Origin: Chloroflexota bacterium
GTDB taxonomy: Bacteria > Chloroflexota > Anaerolineae > JAAYZQ01
Assembly: GCA_018606645.1 (NCBI GenBank)
Contig: JAGVRI010000001.1
Location: 138,926 to 202,925 of the forward strand
DNA: 64,000 bases
Direction of reading: 5' to 3'
Positions within the stretch are counted from its first letter, which is position 1; each line of letters begins with the position of its first letter. Both the position numbers and the translations under genes were made by a program. Positions 25,867 to 35,116 of the stretch are shown here, in pieces. Below the pieces are notes generated by a model. That model was not told the DNA's origin, ran no database searches, and was given only the letters and a program-made list of their open reading frames with translations.

Positions 25867-26925
25867 TCAGCAAATGCGCGGCAACTGCTCCCCGGTCAGC
25901 ATCTGGACCCACTGCCGCGCCCCCAGCGCCGTGCGGAGCACCACCCGCCCCGGATGGGCCTCGGTCACCCGACCGATGATCGCCGCCTCCCGCCCCAGTT
26001 CATGGGCCCGGAGCGCGGCCAGCGCCGGCTCCGCCGCCTCCGGGGCGACAATCGCCACCAGCTTGCCCTCGTTGGCCACATACAACGGATCCAGCCCCAG
26101 CAGTTCACAGGCACCCCGCACCGCCTCGTGAACGGGAATGGCCGTCTCCTCGATCTCGATGCCCACCTGCGAGCGGACGGCCAGCTCGTTGAGCGTCGTC
26201 GCCAGGCCGCCGCGCGTCGGGTCGCGCAGGCAGTGGACCGCCCCTCCGGATCCCTCCCCACTCTGCGGCGCGATGGAAGCAACGGCGGCCAGCAATTCGG
26301 CGACCAGTCCGTTCAGCGGGGCGCAATCGCTCTCCAGCGGGCTGTCAAAGCGCAGGCCCTCCCGCTGGGTCATGATCGTCATCCCGTGGTCGCCGATGGC
26401 ACCGCTCAGGATGACCCTGTCGCCCGGCCGCGCCCGGTCACCCGAGATGTCAATGCCGGGCGGCACCAATCCAATGCCGGCGGTGTTGATAAACAGTTTA
26501 TCGGCGCTGCCCCGGTCCACCACCTTGGTATCGCCGCCGACGATGGCCACTCCCGCCCGTTCGGCGGTGACCGCCATCGAGGCGACCACCCGTTCCAGGT
26601 CGGCCAGCGGCAACCCCTCTTCGATGATCAAACCGACAGTCAACCATAGCGGGCGGGCGCCGCTCATGCTCAGGTCGTTGACCGTGCCGCACACCGCCAG
26701 CTTGCCGATATCGCCGCCCGGGAAAAAGAGAGGGCTGACCACATAGCTGTCAGTGGTAAAAGCGATCCGGGAAGAGGACAGATGCCCCGGGTCCAGGACG
26801 GCTGAATCGTCCAGCCGCAAGAGCGCCGGATGGCGGAAGTAGCGCAGAAAGAGGCGCTCTACCAGCTCATGGCTGAGCGTGCCCCCCGAACCGTGGGCCA
26901 GCAGGATGGTGTCATGTCCCGTCAC
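25867..26925 (-). CDS. hypE: hydrogenase maturation protein HypE
   Basis: HypE dehydrates the carbamoyl group that HypF places on its C-terminal Cys to a thiocyanate, the source of cyanide ligands for the NiFe centre. The protein has the AIRS/PurM-type fold with LLAHGSGGTLSHELVERLF near the N-terminus, IVGGDTKVVDRG, and DPTRGGLATTLNELA, and it ends in the diagnostic PRIC with the acceptor Cys. The GTG start overlaps the hypD stop (GTGA). The frame is open upstream inside hypD but those codons are not used. It is the last gene of the hypABFDE operon. Confidence 0.97.
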   Translation of the reverse strand: MTGHDTILLAHGSGGTLSHELVERLFLRYFRHPALLRLDDSAVLDPGHLSSSRIAFTTDSYVVSPLFFPGGDIGKLAVCGTVNDLSMSGARPLWLTVGLIIEEGLPLADLERVVASMAVTAERAGVAIVGGDTKVVDRGSADKLFINTAGIGLVPPGIDISGDRARPGDRVILSGAIGDHGMTIMTQREGLRFDSPLESDCAPLNGLVAELLAAVASIAPQSGEGSGGAVHCLRDPTRGGLATTLNELAVRSQVGIEIEETAIPVHEAVRGACELLGLDPLYVANEGKLVAIVAPEAAEPALAALRAHELGREAAIIGRVTEAHPGRVVLRTALGARQWVQMLTGEQLPRIC

Positions 26926-28028
26926 AAGTCCTCCTCCATCGGCAGGTCCCGCCCGAACCGATAGTAGGCGGCGCACGCCCCTTCGGCCGACACCATACAT
27001 GGGCCGACGGGATGGGCCGGGGTGCAGGCCGCGCCAAAGAGGCGGCACTCGGGTGGCGCCAGCACGCCGCGCAGTACATCGCCGCACCGGCAGCCCTTCG
27101 GCTCGTGGGTCGGGCCGGGATCGACCTCGAACCGCCGGGCGGCGTCGTACCGGGCCAATTCAGGGCGGATGCGCAGGCCACTGGCCGGCACCGATCCCAG
27201 GCCGCGCCACTCGGCCGTGCCCACCTCAAAGACCTGGTCCATCACCTCCAGCGCCCGTCGGTTCCCCTCGCGGCTCACGCTGCGGGGGTAACAGTTGATC
27301 ACTTCCGGCCGTCCCTCTTCGATCCGATCCACCAGGTCGGCCACGGCGCGGAGGATATCCAGCGGCTCAAACCCGGCGATGGCCACCGGCACCCGGTACT
27401 CCGCCGGGAGAAACTCCCAGGCGTCGCTGCCGATGATGGTCGTCACATGGCCGGGGCCGATGATGCCGTCGAGGCCGACCTCGCCGCTATCGAGGATGGC
27501 CCGCGTGGCGGGAGGGGTAAGCTTATGGAGGCTCAGCACCGAGAAATTCTCCAGACCCTCCATCTCGGCCTGCAGAATCGCTGCCGCTACCGTCGGCGCC
27601 GTCGTCTCAAAGCCGACCCCCAAAAAGACGACGGGGCGGCTGGGATGGTCGCGGGCGATCTGGAGCGCGTCCAGCGCCGAGTAGACGATGCGCACATCCG
27701 CCCCGCCCGCCCTGGCCTCCTGGAGGCTCTGGCGGCTGCCCGGGACGCGGACCATATCGCCGAAGGTGGTGAGGATCAAGCCGGGGATGTGGCTGATGGT
27801 AATCGCCCAATCCAGTTCGCGATTGGCGGTGACGCACACTGGGCAGCCCGGACCGGAGCGGAGTTCGACCGTCGGCGGCAAGAGGGTGCGCAGGCCATAG
27901 CGCAGGATGGCGTGGGTGTGGCCGCCGCAGAACTCCATCAACCGCACCGGCCGGGTGGACCGGGCCTCGATGCGGAGCAGCAGTTTGCGCGCCAGCGCCG
28001 GGTCGCGGAACTCGTCAATATATTTCAT
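26922..28028 (-). CDS. hypD: hydrogenase maturation protein HypD
   Basis: HypD, with HypC, assembles the Fe(CN)2CO unit. The 368-residue protein shows the conserved MEFCGGHTHAI, GPGCPVCVT and FLGVGFETTAPT motifs, and the C-terminal Cys-rich region (GCRCGDVLRG, FGAACTPAHPVGPC) that holds a [4Fe-4S] cluster. The ATG giving MKYIDEFRDP overlaps the hypF stop by four bases. Length and motifs are normal for the family. Confidence 0.97.
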   Translation of the reverse strand: MKYIDEFRDPALARKLLLRIEARSTRPVRLMEFCGGHTHAILRYGLRTLLPPTVELRSGPGCPVCVTANRELDWAITISHIPGLILTTFGDMVRVPGSRQSLQEARAGGADVRIVYSALDALQIARDHPSRPVVFLGVGFETTAPTVAAAILQAEMEGLENFSVLSLHKLTPPATRAILDSGEVGLDGIIGPGHVTTIIGSDAWEFLPAEYRVPVAIAGFEPLDILRAVADLVDRIEEGRPEVINCYPRSVSREGNRRALEVMDQVFEVGTAEWRGLGSVPASGLRIRPELARYDAARRFEVDPGPTHEPKGCRCGDVLRGVLAPPECRLFGAACTPAHPVGPCMVSAEGACAAYYRFGRDLPMEEDL

Positions 28029-30427
28029 TGCCCTCCGCTCGCAAAATGGGCCAGCACAGCCTGTCCCAGGCTTACCCCGCCGTCGTTGCACGGCACCTGG
28101 CGGTGGATCAGCACCCGGAAGCCGGCCTCCTCCAGACGGGCCACGCTCAGCGCCAGGAGCAGCCGGTTCTGGAAACAGCCGCCGCTCAACGCTACCGTCC
28201 GCAAACCGGTCTCGTCGGCGATCCGCCGGCAGACCCCGGTCAGTATCTCGGCCAGCGAATGGTGGAACCGCCAGCCGATCTCGTCCACCGTAACGCCGCC
28301 GGCCCGGTCGGCCAGGATGGCGCGGAACCACTCCCCGAGGCAGATGACCCATCCCTCCCCGCTCCGTTCCAACTGGTAGGGATAGAGCGGGGGGCATCTG
28401 TCGGACGGCGACCTGGCGGCCCACGCGGTGGCCCGCATCTCCAACTCGATGGCCGCCTGGGCCTCGTACGACACCCGGTGCCGGACGCCGAGCAGCGCCG
28501 CCACCGCGTCAAAGAGGCGTCCCGCCGCCGAGGTGTAAGGTGTGTTCAGGCCGCGTTCGACCTGGTGACGCACCACCCGCATCTCGGCATCGGGAATGCC
28601 CGGCAGATCGGGCGCCTCCCCGGTCAGCGCCAGCCCATAGCCCAATGCCAGCCGCCACGGGTTGCGGATGGCCGCCTCCCCGCCGGGCATGGGCAGGTAT
28701 TCCAGATGGGCCAGCCGCCGAAAACCGTGATACCCGCCGACAAAAAACTCGCCGCCCCAGATGCGCCCATCCAGCCCGTAGCCGGTCCCATCCCAGGCTA
28801 CCCCGATCACCTCGCCATCCTCCGCCTTCCAGCCGTTGTCCGCCAGGCAGGCGGCGATGTGGGCGTGGTGGTGTTGGACCGGGATTCTGGCCGCCGGATC
28901 ATGGCTGGTCGAGAGGGCATAGCGGGTCGCCAGGTAATCAGGATGGAGGTCGTAGGCGATCAGCTCCGGCTCGATGCGGAACAGGTGGCGGTAGAGGGCG
29001 ATAGTCGCCTCGAAATGCTCCAGCGTCTCCACGTTCTCCATGTCGCCGATGTGCTGGCTGACAAAGGCAAAGTCGTCGCGGGTCAGGCAAAAGGTGTTCT
29101 TCAGTTCCGCGCCCACCGCCAGGATCTGTCCTACCCGGAACGGAAGGCGGATGGGGAACGGCGCATACCCCCTCGCCCGGCGGATCATCTGCACCGACGG
29201 CCAGCGTGAGGCGGCGGATGAAGGATCGGCCGGCTCGGCTCCGCCCACTCCGGGCGGGGCATCCACGACCATGACCACGCTGTCGTCGTAGCGGGCATGG
29301 ATCTCGCGGTTGTGCATCACAAAGGCGTCGGCCAGCGGACCGAGGCGACGGCGGGCTTCGTCGTTATCCTGAGCGATCGGTTCTTCCGACAGGTTGCCGG
29401 AGGTCATGACCAGCGGGCGGTCCACCTCGCGCAGCAAGAGATGGTGCAGCGGGGTATAGGGCAACATCACCCCCAGGTAGAGGTTGCCCGGCGCTACTTC
29501 CCGCACCACCGTCGAATCGTCGCGCCAGCGGAGCAGGACGATGGGACACTGGGGGCTGGTCAGCAGCTCCTGTTCCGCATGGGACACATGGCAGTGGCGG
29601 AGCACCTCGTCGAGGGTGGCCATCATCACCGCCAGCGGCTTGGCCGGCCGCGCCTTGCGCGCCCGCAGGGTCTGGACCGCCTCGCGGTTGGTGGCATCGC
29701 ACGCCAGGTGAAAGCCGCCCAACCCTTTGATGGCCAGGATCCACCCCGCCCGCAGCCAGCGGGCCGCCTGGGCGATCACCTCCGAATCGGTCATGTCGGA
29801 GTTTATGGCCGGGTCCGCGCTGTGCCCTGGCTCCCTGTGGGTGATTTCCAGCCAGAGGTGCGGACCGCACACCGGGCAGGCGTTCGGCTGCGCGTGAAAG
29901 CGGCGGTCCAGCGGATCGTCATACTCGCGCTGACACGCGGCGCACATGCGAAACGGCTCCATCGTCGTCAGCGGCCGGTCGTAGGGGATGTCGCGGATGA
30001 TGGTGAAACGCGGTCCGCAGTTGGTGCAGTTGGTAAAGGGATATCGGTAGCGGCGGTCGGCCGGGTCGAACAGTTCGCGCACGCACTCGGCGCAGGTGGC
30101 GATGTCGGGCGAGATCAACTGGTAGCGACCTTCCTCGGCCACGCTGTGACGGATCTCAAAGCGGGTGTAGCCGTTCGGGGGCGCATCGCGAACCTCGACG
30201 GCGACAATGCGTGCCAGGGGAGGGGCCTGGGCCACCAGGTCATGGACAAAGGCATCCAGGGCGGGGGACGGGCCCTCGACCTCGATCTCGACCCCGCCGG
30301 AATGGTTCAGCACCCAGCCGGCCAGACCGTGGTCGTGAGCCAGGCGATAGACAAAGGGGCGAAAGCCGACGCCCTGGACCACGCCCCGCACCGAGATCTG
30401 TTTCAACTGCACTGCCGAATCAACCAC
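28025..30427 (-). CDS. hypF: carbamoyltransferase HypF
   Basis: HypF makes carbamoyl-adenylate from carbamoyl phosphate and ATP and transfers the carbamoyl group to HypE. The 800-residue protein has the expected domains: acylphosphatase (VVQGVGFRPFVYRLA, residues 15-30), two zinc fingers (CAECVRELFDP with CTNCGPR; CAACQREYDDP with CPVCG), a YrdC-like domain at about 205-390, and a Kae1-like domain with the HHHAHIAACLADNG metal site. The start is GTG at 30427, which overlaps the end of hypB by 25 bases. The arrangement is complete, so the enzyme should be functional. Confidence 0.97.
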   Translation of the reverse strand: MVDSAVQLKQISVRGVVQGVGFRPFVYRLAHDHGLAGWVLNHSGGVEIEVEGPSPALDAFVHDLVAQAPPLARIVAVEVRDAPPNGYTRFEIRHSVAEEGRYQLISPDIATCAECVRELFDPADRRYRYPFTNCTNCGPRFTIIRDIPYDRPLTTMEPFRMCAACQREYDDPLDRRFHAQPNACPVCGPHLWLEITHREPGHSADPAINSDMTDSEVIAQAARWLRAGWILAIKGLGGFHLACDATNREAVQTLRARKARPAKPLAVMMATLDEVLRHCHVSHAEQELLTSPQCPIVLLRWRDDSTVVREVAPGNLYLGVMLPYTPLHHLLLREVDRPLVMTSGNLSEEPIAQDNDEARRRLGPLADAFVMHNREIHARYDDSVVMVVDAPPGVGGAEPADPSSAASRWPSVQMIRRARGYAPFPIRLPFRVGQILAVGAELKNTFCLTRDDFAFVSQHIGDMENVETLEHFEATIALYRHLFRIEPELIAYDLHPDYLATRYALSTSHDPAARIPVQHHHAHIAACLADNGWKAEDGEVIGVAWDGTGYGLDGRIWGGEFFVGGYHGFRRLAHLEYLPMPGGEAAIRNPWRLALGYGLALTGEAPDLPGIPDAEMRVVRHQVERGLNTPYTSAAGRLFDAVAALLGVRHRVSYEAQAAIELEMRATAWAARSPSDRCPPLYPYQLERSGEGWVICLGEWFRAILADRAGGVTVDEIGWRFHHSLAEILTGVCRRIADETGLRTVALSGGCFQNRLLLALSVARLEEAGFRVLIHRQVPCNDGGVSLGQAVLAHFASGGQ

Positions 30428-31053
30428 TCCACCCAGTCCTCAATTCCCGCCCCGGTCTTGCACGACACCTCAAACAGCGGCGCCTCGGCGTTGAGGGCGC
30501 GGACGGCGGTGCGAAACGCGTCGAGATCAAAATCCAGGTAGGGCATCAGATCGATCTTGTTGAGCAACAGGGCGTCAACGACGGTGAACATCCCCGGGTA
30601 TTTAAGCGGCTTATCGTGCCCCTCCGGGACGCTGGCGACCATCAGCTTCAGGTGATCCCCCAGAGCAAATCCGGTGGGGCAGATCAGGTTGCCGACATTC
30701 TCGATAAAGAGCAGGTCGATCTCGGACAACGGCAGTTGCCGCAAGGCGCTTTGGACCTGCGGGGCATCCAGATGGCAGCCGCCGCCGGTGTTGATCTGCA
30801 CCACCGGAGTCCCGGTCTGGGCGACCTTGTCGGCATCAACGCGGCCGGCGACATCCCCTTCGATCACGCCGATGCGCAGCCGGCCGCGGAGCGATTCGAT
30901 GGCCCGCAGGATCACACTCGTTTTGCCCGCGCCTGGCGAGGCCATGATGTTGACCGCCAGGACGCCGTGGGCGTCCAGCAATTTCCGGTTTTCAAGAGCG
31001 ATCAGGTCATTTGCGCTCAGGATTTCTTCAATCACAGGGATTTGCTTTGACAT
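30403..31053 (-). CDS. hypB: hydrogenase nickel-incorporation GTPase HypB
   Basis: HypB is the G protein that, with HypA, delivers nickel to the hydrogenase large subunit. The 216-residue protein has the P-loop ASPGAGKTS, the metal-binding GGGCHLDAP, FIENVGNLICP and the NKIDL specificity motif. It lacks the His-rich nickel-storage stretch and the N-terminal CxxCGC site found in some homologues, so it is the short form. The ATG giving MSKQIPVIEE is preceded by AGGA; an in-frame ATG 15 bases upstream is less likely. It starts 16 bp after hypA. Confidence 0.96.
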   Translation of the reverse strand: MSKQIPVIEEILSANDLIALENRKLLDAHGVLAVNIMASPGAGKTSVILRAIESLRGRLRIGVIEGDVAGRVDADKVAQTGTPVVQINTGGGCHLDAPQVQSALRQLPLSEIDLLFIENVGNLICPTGFALGDHLKLMVASVPEGHDKPLKYPGMFTVVDALLLNKIDLMPYLDFDLDAFRTAVRALNAEAPLFEVSCKTGAGIEDWVEWLIRQCS

Positions 31054-31069
31054 TTCGGGTCCTATCATA

Positions 31070-31417
31070 TCACGACTCGATTTCGATACTGGCGACATAG
31101 AACTCTTTGCCGGCCACGATCTCACCGCCGAGCGCCCCGCAGGAGGGACAGGTCCACAGCCGGCTGTCCGGCGGGGCGTACTCGGCCTGGCATCCATGAC
31201 ATCGGACGCGGGCGCCGATCCGCTCAAACTCCAATCGCGCGCCTTCAGCCAGGCTCCCTTTCGACAGGACATCAAAGTAGAACTGGATCGAATCATCCAC
31301 GAATCCGGTCAGTTCGCCGATGACCAGGTGGATGGCCAGGATGCGCTGCGCCCCCGCCTGCCGGGCGTGGCGCTGAGCGATCTCCATGATGCTTTGAGTC
31401 ACCGCCAGTTCATGCAT
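31070..31417 (-). CDS. hypA: hydrogenase nickel-incorporation metallochaperone HypA
   Basis: The 115-residue protein begins MHELAVTQSIMEIA, where His2 and the N-terminus bind nickel, and has the zinc site formed by CHGC and CPSC. It heads the hypA-hypB-hypF-hypD-hypE operon. A TAGAAT at 31429-31424 is placed so that transcription would begin at the A of the ATG, suggesting a leaderless mRNA; the -35 region is weak. There is no ribosome site before the ATG. Confidence 0.95.
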   Translation of the reverse strand: MHELAVTQSIMEIAQRHARQAGAQRILAIHLVIGELTGFVDDSIQFYFDVLSKGSLAEGARLEFERIGARVRCHGCQAEYAPPDSRLWTCPSCGALGGEIVAGKEFYVASIEIES

Positions 31418-31481
31418 GGGGGTATTCTACCACAAGGGGTGCGGCTGAGAAAAGTTGTCGCAGGTTCCTGGCAGAGACGGT

Positions 31482-31580
31482 GCTCCAGCTAACGCCTCGA
31501 CGGCTGGATGATGGGGGTGGAGCCTTCAGGCGGAACCGACTAACGCCTCGACTGCTGGATAATGGGAGTGGAGCTTTGAG
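31482..31580. repeat. family 1 palindromic repeat, two partial copies
   Basis: The segment holds GGTGGAGCCTTCAGGCGG followed by GACTAACGCCTCGACTGC, flanked by related fragments (CAGCTAACGCCTCGACGGC and GGGAGTGGAGCTTTGAG). It lies between the divergent hypA and hypC genes. Confidence 0.65.
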
Positions 31581-31624
31581 ATGCAGGCGATGAACCCGGG
31601 ATGATCATCAGCGACTCCTCCGAT

Positions 31625-31653
31625 TTGACGGAGGCCCCGTCCCCCACTATAAT
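31625..31653 (+). promoter_or_regulatory. promoter of hypC
   Basis: TTGACG (31625-31630), 17-bp spacer, TATAAT (31648-31653); start near 31660, giving a 17-nt leader that contains the AAAGGAAG ribosome site. Confidence 0.8.
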
Positions 31654-31676
31654 AGGGTCTCGAAAGGAAGATTGCA

Positions 31677-31961
31677 ATGTGTCTTGCCATTCCGGCCCAG
31701 ATCAAGACAATCCAGGGCACGACCGCCGAGGTCGAGATCGGTGGGGTGCGCCGTGCCATCAGCCTATGGCTCACCCCCGAGGCCCAGGTGGGCGATTACG
31801 TCTATGTCCACACCGGCTATGCCATCAGCGTCATTGACGAAGCCGAAGCCTTGGAAAGCCTGCGCCTGCTCCAGGAACTGGCCGAAAGCTATCCGGAGGA
31901 GGAGCTGTTTTATTCCACCGGCGACCTGCCGGCCACGGCTGGCAGGCGATCCCCGTCGTAA
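31677..31961 (+). CDS. hypC: hydrogenase maturation chaperone HypC
   Basis: The 94-residue protein starts with the diagnostic MCLAIPAQI; Cys2 binds the iron precursor and the hydrogenase large subunit. The remainder (AEVEIGGVRRAISLWL, VGDYVYVHTGYAISVID) fits the HypC/HybG/HupF family. Unusually it is transcribed divergently from hypA rather than inside the operon, from its own near-consensus promoter. Its stop is two bases before the convergent pepA stop. Confidence 0.96.
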   Translation: MCLAIPAQIKTIQGTTAEVEIGGVRRAISLWLTPEAQVGDYVYVHTGYAISVIDEAEALESLRLLQELAESYPEEELFYSTGDLPATAGRRSPS

Positions 31962-31963
31962 CC

Positions 31964-33493
31964 CTACGGCCGCTCTGAAGCCCAGTCCCGTAAGAACTGG
32001 ACCAGCAACCGCACGCCAAAGCCGGTCCCCCCTTTTTGTAGGTGGGGAGGCCGCTTGGGGGTATCGGGCCGCTCCTCAAACACCATGCCGGCGATGTCCA
32101 GATGGGCCCAGGGATAGCCCTCCGTGAACTGCTGGAGGAAGATGGCCGAAGTGCCCACGCCCCCTTCGCGCCCGGCCACGTTCGCCAGGTCGGCGGTCAG
32201 ACTCTCGATCGCTTCCAGATACTCGTCATAGAGGGGCATCGGCCAGATCCGCTCCCCGCTGGCCTCACTGGCCGCACACAGCCGCGCTCGCAAGCCGTCG
32301 TCCGAGCTAAACAGGCCGGCGGCGACGCCCTGCCCCAGAGCCACGACACAGGCCCCAGTCAGCGTGGCCAGGTCCACGATCGCCTTGGGCTGAAAGCGGG
32401 CGGCATAGGCCAGGGCGTCGGCCAGGATCAACCGCCCTTCGGCGTCGGTGCTCAGCACCTCGATCGTCTTGCCGTTCATCGCCCGGAGCACATCGCCCGG
32501 TTTATAGGCGCGGCCGCCAGGCATGTTCTCGGTGGCCGGCACCAGCCCCACCACGTGCAACGGCAGAGCCAGCCGGCCGATGGCGCGCATCGTCGCCAGG
32601 ACCGCCGCCGCACCGCCCATGTCGCCCCGCATCCGGTCCATCTTTTCCGACGGCTTCAGCGAGATCCCCCCGGAATCAAAGGTGATCCCTTTGCCGACCA
32701 GGACGATAGTGTCCAGGTCTTCCCGGTCGGGATGGTATTCCATGACAATAAAAGCCGCCGGTTGGTTGCTGCCCTGGGCCACGCCGAGAAAGGCTCCCAT
32801 CCCCAGTTGGGCGGCATCCTCCTGGCTGAGCACCTGGCAGCGCATCGCCTCAAACTCGTCGGCGATCTCCACCGCCAGGCGGGCCAGGTCGGTCGGAGTG
32901 GCATAGTTGGCCGGACGGTTGATCAGGTCCCGCGCCAGGCAGGCCGCCTCGGCCACAATCTGGCCCACCTGCGCTCCGGCTTGCACCTCCGGCAGCCGGG
33001 CCGCATCGAATTGCACCAGCGTAAACTGTTCTGGATCCGGGCGCTCCGGCGGCTCGCTTTTCAGCTCCCGATAGCGGTACAGTCCCAGGATCGTGCCCTC
33101 AACCACCGCCTGGGCTGCCGCCTCGAGAGGGAAGCCGCCGGCTCCGGCGCCGTGGACGATGCTGCTGAACGAGCGGACCCCCAGCTCGCGGGCCTTTTTG
33201 GCCGCCACCGCTGCCGTTTCCCGGACCCCCTGGAGGCTAAAGCGGTCCCGTGGCCCCAGACCCACGACCAATACCCGGCGAGCGGGAAGGGCGCCCCGCG
33301 TGTATAAAACGAGCGCTTCCCCCTTTTTGCCCCGCAGGTCGCCGTGGGCAATGGCCTCCCGGATCGCGCCGCCCATGGCCTGATCCACGGCGCCCGTGGC
33401 CCCGCCCGGCGTCTCAACCCCCTCGAACAGATTGACGACGATCAGCTCGTCGTCTATGCTCTGGATCGCTCCGGCAATGGCTCTGATCTCCAT
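31964..33493 (-). CDS. pepA: leucyl aminopeptidase (M17)
   Basis: A 509-residue M17 aminopeptidase that removes N-terminal residues from peptides in the cytoplasm, using two metal ions. The catalytic domain has VGKGITFDSGGISLKPS (metal-binding Lys and Asp), MRGDMGGAAAVL (Asp), and STDAEGRLILADAL (NTDAEGRL-type signature with Asp and Glu). The N-terminal 170 residues are the usual macro-like domain. Length and motifs are normal. It is convergent with hypC and appears to be monocistronic. Confidence 0.95.
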   Translation of the reverse strand: MEIRAIAGAIQSIDDELIVVNLFEGVETPGGATGAVDQAMGGAIREAIAHGDLRGKKGEALVLYTRGALPARRVLVVGLGPRDRFSLQGVRETAAVAAKKARELGVRSFSSIVHGAGAGGFPLEAAAQAVVEGTILGLYRYRELKSEPPERPDPEQFTLVQFDAARLPEVQAGAQVGQIVAEAACLARDLINRPANYATPTDLARLAVEIADEFEAMRCQVLSQEDAAQLGMGAFLGVAQGSNQPAAFIVMEYHPDREDLDTIVLVGKGITFDSGGISLKPSEKMDRMRGDMGGAAAVLATMRAIGRLALPLHVVGLVPATENMPGGRAYKPGDVLRAMNGKTIEVLSTDAEGRLILADALAYAARFQPKAIVDLATLTGACVVALGQGVAAGLFSSDDGLRARLCAASEASGERIWPMPLYDEYLEAIESLTADLANVAGREGGVGTSAIFLQQFTEGYPWAHLDIAGMVFEERPDTPKRPPHLQKGGTGFGVRLLVQFLRDWASERP

Positions 33494-33560
33494 CTCTCTC
33501 CCCTTTCCCTAGACCCTCCCGCAGGTTCCTCAACCCACGAGATGGCCGCTGAACGGCAGG

Positions 33561-34007
33561 CTACCGCGAGCCCTTTTCGCTCCCTTCCACTCCCGCCGCC
33601 GGACCTTCCTCACCCTCCTGGACGACACGCACGGTGGTCACCAACTCGCTCTTCAGGCTCGCCGCCACCGAACAGTACTTTTCTTCGGCCAGGTGCACGG
33701 CGTCGCGGACCGCCTTTTCTTTCAGGTTGCGCCCTCTGACCACCCATTCGACCTCGATCTTTTCGATGGTCCAGGGCGGGTCGGGGGCATTGTGCTTGGT
33801 GACCTGCGCTTCGATCGCCGAGAACTTTTGGCGTTTCTTCTCCAGGATGCGGACCACGTCCACCCCGGCGCATCCCACCAGGGCAGCCAGCAGTAGTTCG
33901 GCGGGTTTGAATGCCTGCCCTTCCGAATCGGTGACCACCTCATGTCCGAACTCGTCGCTCGCCAGGAACTGGGTTCCACCGATCCACTTGGCTTTGACTC
34001 CGGCCAT
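33561..34007 (-). CDS. OsmC-family peroxiredoxin-like protein
   Basis: The 148-residue protein has the OsmC pattern with two active-site Cys: one in LLAALVGCAGVDVVRIL and one in EEKYCSVAASL. OsmC/Ohr proteins reduce organic hydroperoxides; this sequence fits the OsmC/YhfA branch rather than Ohr, so the substrate is open. The ATG giving MAGVKAKWIGG has an AGGAG site; upstream codons run through the promoter region. Two tandem 10-bp repeats (ATATAGTATG, 34027-34046) just upstream may be part of the promoter or an operator. Confidence 0.88.
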   Translation of the reverse strand: MAGVKAKWIGGTQFLASDEFGHEVVTDSEGQAFKPAELLLAALVGCAGVDVVRILEKKRQKFSAIEAQVTKHNAPDPPWTIEKIEVEWVVRGRNLKEKAVRDAVHLAEEKYCSVAASLKSELVTTVRVVQEGEEGPAAGVEGSEKGSR

Positions 34008-34054
34008 GTTGCACTCCTGTCTCTCGATATAGTATGATATAGTATGATACCGGC

Positions 34055-34639
34055 CTACGGCCAGAAAAATTCCATTCCCACGCCGAGGCTCTCCAACGTC
34101 TCCTGGGCATAGTACCGCACCAGGTAACTGGGGTCCTCCAGGGCGCGACACAGGGCGGGAACGGACCGGGGCGATCGGATGCGGCTGAGGGCGCGCACTG
34201 CCAGAAGCCGGACCAGGGAACTGTCGTGTTCCAGTTTCTCGGCCAGAGCCTCCACCGCCGGCTCGCCGATCATGCTCAGCGCATCGGCGGCCACGCTGGC
34301 GACCAAGGCGCTCTCATCCTCCAGCCGCCGGGCCAGCATGGGAGCTGCCTGACCATCTCCGATCTGTCCCAGGGCCAACGCGGCGCAGGCCCGCACATCG
34401 GGGTCCCCGTCCTCCAGGGCATGGAGCAGGAGCCGCACCGCTTCCTCCCCGCCGACTTCGGCCAGGGTGCGCGCCGCCCACCAGCGCACCGAAGCCCGGT
34501 CCTCGTCCAGCAGCGCGGCCAAGGGCGCGATCGCTGCCGCCCCCAACCGTCCCAAGGCCAATGCCGCCGTTTCGCGGTCCTCCTCTTCCCCCGTCGAAAG
34601 GGTCTGGATCAGGGTCCCGAGTTCGTCACCGTTCCCCAT
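34055..34639 (-). CDS. HEAT-repeat protein
   Basis: This small soluble protein of about 194 residues consists almost wholly of five to six HEAT/PBS-type repeats (RETAALALGRLGAAAIAPL, VRACAALALGQIGDGQAAP, VASVAADALSMIG, VRLLAVRALSRI). The repeats are diverged, unlike the near-identical array at the window start. It is likely a binding scaffold; no catalytic site is visible. The start (MGNGDELGTL) overlaps the upstream DUF123 gene by about 30 bases; an ATG 30 bases further upstream is possible. Confidence 0.8.
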   Translation of the reverse strand: MGNGDELGTLIQTLSTGEEEDRETAALALGRLGAAAIAPLAALLDEDRASVRWWAARTLAEVGGEEAVRLLLHALEDGDPDVRACAALALGQIGDGQAAPMLARRLEDESALVASVAADALSMIGEPAVEALAEKLEHDSSLVRLLAVRALSRIRSPRSVPALCRALEDPSYLVRYYAQETLESLGVGMEFFWP

Positions 34640-35097
34640 CGCCTGACTCCCAGAAAGCAGAGGATCCACTCCTCATCGGGCAGCGTCGAGAGATGGACCA
34701 GGTGGGCCGGACAGCGACAGTCGGACGCGCCGAAACCCGACACGACGACGGTCGCATCGGGCAACCGGCAGATAGAGGCCGCCCAGGCGCACTCCAGCCG
34801 CTCCGCGCCGGGCCGTACCCAGGCGCCACCCCAGGTGGACCATTCGCGCAAGTAATCGACGTGCCAATGGGCTTGCTTCTGCGCGCCCAGCCGCCGTTGA
34901 TGGCGGGACAGCCGCGCCGCCAACCCGCCGGGTCCCCGCGCGCTACCGACATACAGATACCAGCCCGCTGGAAACTCGAATGAACCCAATCGCCCGATCG
35001 ACATCCGCCGTGGCATCTCGAGCCAGAGGGCCAGAAGATAGGTCCCGATCCCGCCCCATCTCCCGCTCGGCCAGGTCCACTCTGTGACCGGGGACAC
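34609..35097 (-). CDS. DUF123 (GIY-YIG-related) protein
   Basis: The sequence GTYLLALWLEMPRRMSIGRLG, GWYLYVGSARGPGGLAARLSRH and HWHVDYL follows the DUF123 family, a GIY-YIG-fold domain often found fused to or near endonuclease III in archaea and deep-branching bacteria. Length is 162 residues. Several Cys (CRCPAHLVH) near the C-terminus fit a metal site seen in the family. A role in DNA repair is a reasonable guess from family associations, but it is not proven. It overlaps the downstream HEAT gene. Confidence 0.8.
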   Translation of the reverse strand: MSPVTEWTWPSGRWGGIGTYLLALWLEMPRRMSIGRLGSFEFPAGWYLYVGSARGPGGLAARLSRHQRRLGAQKQAHWHVDYLREWSTWGGAWVRPGAERLECAWAASICRLPDATVVVSGFGASDCRCPAHLVHLSTLPDEEWILCFLGVRRWGTVTNSGP

Positions 35098-35116
35098 CCG
35101 AGGGCCTCCCGACAGT

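Noticed and set aside
28029-28424. N-terminal extension of HypD into hypF
   Set aside because: HypD homologues begin at MKYIDEFRD, and the ATG there overlaps the hypF stop in the usual ATGA manner.
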